From Rhabditoides inermis (Eukaryota > Nematoda > Chromadorea > Rhabditida > Rhabditidae): a stretch of 64,000 nt of DNA. This document shows, piece after piece, positions 63,976 through 64,000 of this stretch. Position numbers and translations under genes: made by a program. The stretch lies in contig CAWZYM010000146.1 in NCBI GenBank assembly GCA_963966185.1, positions 1,160,001 to 1,224,000 on the forward strand, given 5' to 3'. The notes under the pieces were generated by a model. That model had not been told where the DNA came from, did not search any database, and was given only the letters and a program-made list of their open reading frames with translations. Position 1 is the stretch's first letter. Each line of letters starts with the position of its first letter.

Positions 63976-64000
63976 GCATCGGTGGTTCAGTGGTAGAATG
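63976..64000 (+). tRNA. tRNA-Gly(GCC), cut by the window end (inverted arm)
   Basis: The first 25 nt match consensus; the rest lies outside the window. Confidence 0.9.

Larger units (their letters stand above)
51913..64000 (-). repeat. Inverted arm of the tRNA array, near-identical 810 bp units
   Basis: The same unit in reverse orientation, 15 copies with an exact 810 bp period, continuing beyond the window. Every E2 here carries C at position 20a, like left-arm units at 10564-15254 and 50863. The few differences I saw lie in the first three units: 51985, the Gly at 52636, 53654 and the E2 at 54047. From about 54.3 kb onward I saw none. Confidence 0.96.

Noticed and set aside
1..64000. CRISPR array or bacterial tRNA operon
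   Set aside because: The repeated unit is about 810 bp and made of tRNA genes with Pol III terminators and no encoded CCA. There are no short repeat-spacer blocks, no cas genes and no bacterial signals.
1..64000. Entamoeba-type tRNA arrays
   Set aside because: Those arrays also carry tRNAs in tandem units, but usually with short tandem repeats between genes. Here the spacers are unique sequence, and CR1/Jockey-like LINE and hAT-like MITE insertions fit an animal better. Not strictly excluded.

Overview
This window is almost entirely one satellite-like tandem array of nuclear tRNA genes. The repeat unit is about 810 bp (an 814 bp subtype also occurs). It carries three tRNA genes: E1, a tRNA-Glu with anticodon CTC; a tRNA-Gly with anticodon GCC on the same strand as E1; and E2, a second tRNA-Glu(CTC) on the opposite strand, divergent from Gly. 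I located 230 tRNA loci (124 left-arm Glu, 60 left-arm Gly, 45 right-arm loci and one Glu split by a transposon). Most match the consensus. About 20 are truncated, split or carry indels.

Organism: a eukaryote, most likely an invertebrate animal. The tRNAs are metazoan-like, encode no 3' CCA, have internal A and B boxes, and are followed by T4-T5 RNA polymerase III terminators. A non-LTR retrotransposon remnant and two non-autonomous DNA transposons interrupt the array. No bacterial gene, operon or ribosome binding site is present. The species cannot be fixed from the sequence.

Layout. 1-20250: forward array with subtypes, small deletions and variants that spread between neighbouring units. 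20251-25211: a disturbed island with many 1-nt indels inside tRNAs, a 1089 bp 5'-truncated LINE (21684-22772, minus strand), a 545 bp hAT-like MITE inside a tRNA-Glu anticodon arm (23651-24195), and a truncated unit. 25212-51912: forward array, with a second related 552 bp MITE at 43971-44522. 51912/51913: abrupt orientation switch. 51913-64000: the same array in reverse orientation, with an exact 810 bp period and almost no differences between units; it runs off the window end.

No protein-coding gene is supported apart from the decayed reverse transcriptase remnant. The recurrent 62-codon open frame runs from antisense of tRNA-Gly into tRNA-Glu and is a by-product of the repeat.

Main points of interest: selective amplification of exactly Glu-CTC and Gly-GCC; an otherwise intact tRNA-Glu copy with anticodon CTA (amber-reading) at 26160-26231, plus a damaged sister at 20251-20320; the inverted megarepeat; and the very uniform right arm. 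Many single-base homopolymer indels, the orientation junction and the identical right arm could be partly assembly effects.

Naming: in the left arm E1 and Gly are on minus and E2 on plus; in the right arm this is reversed. tRNA positions use standard cloverleaf numbering.
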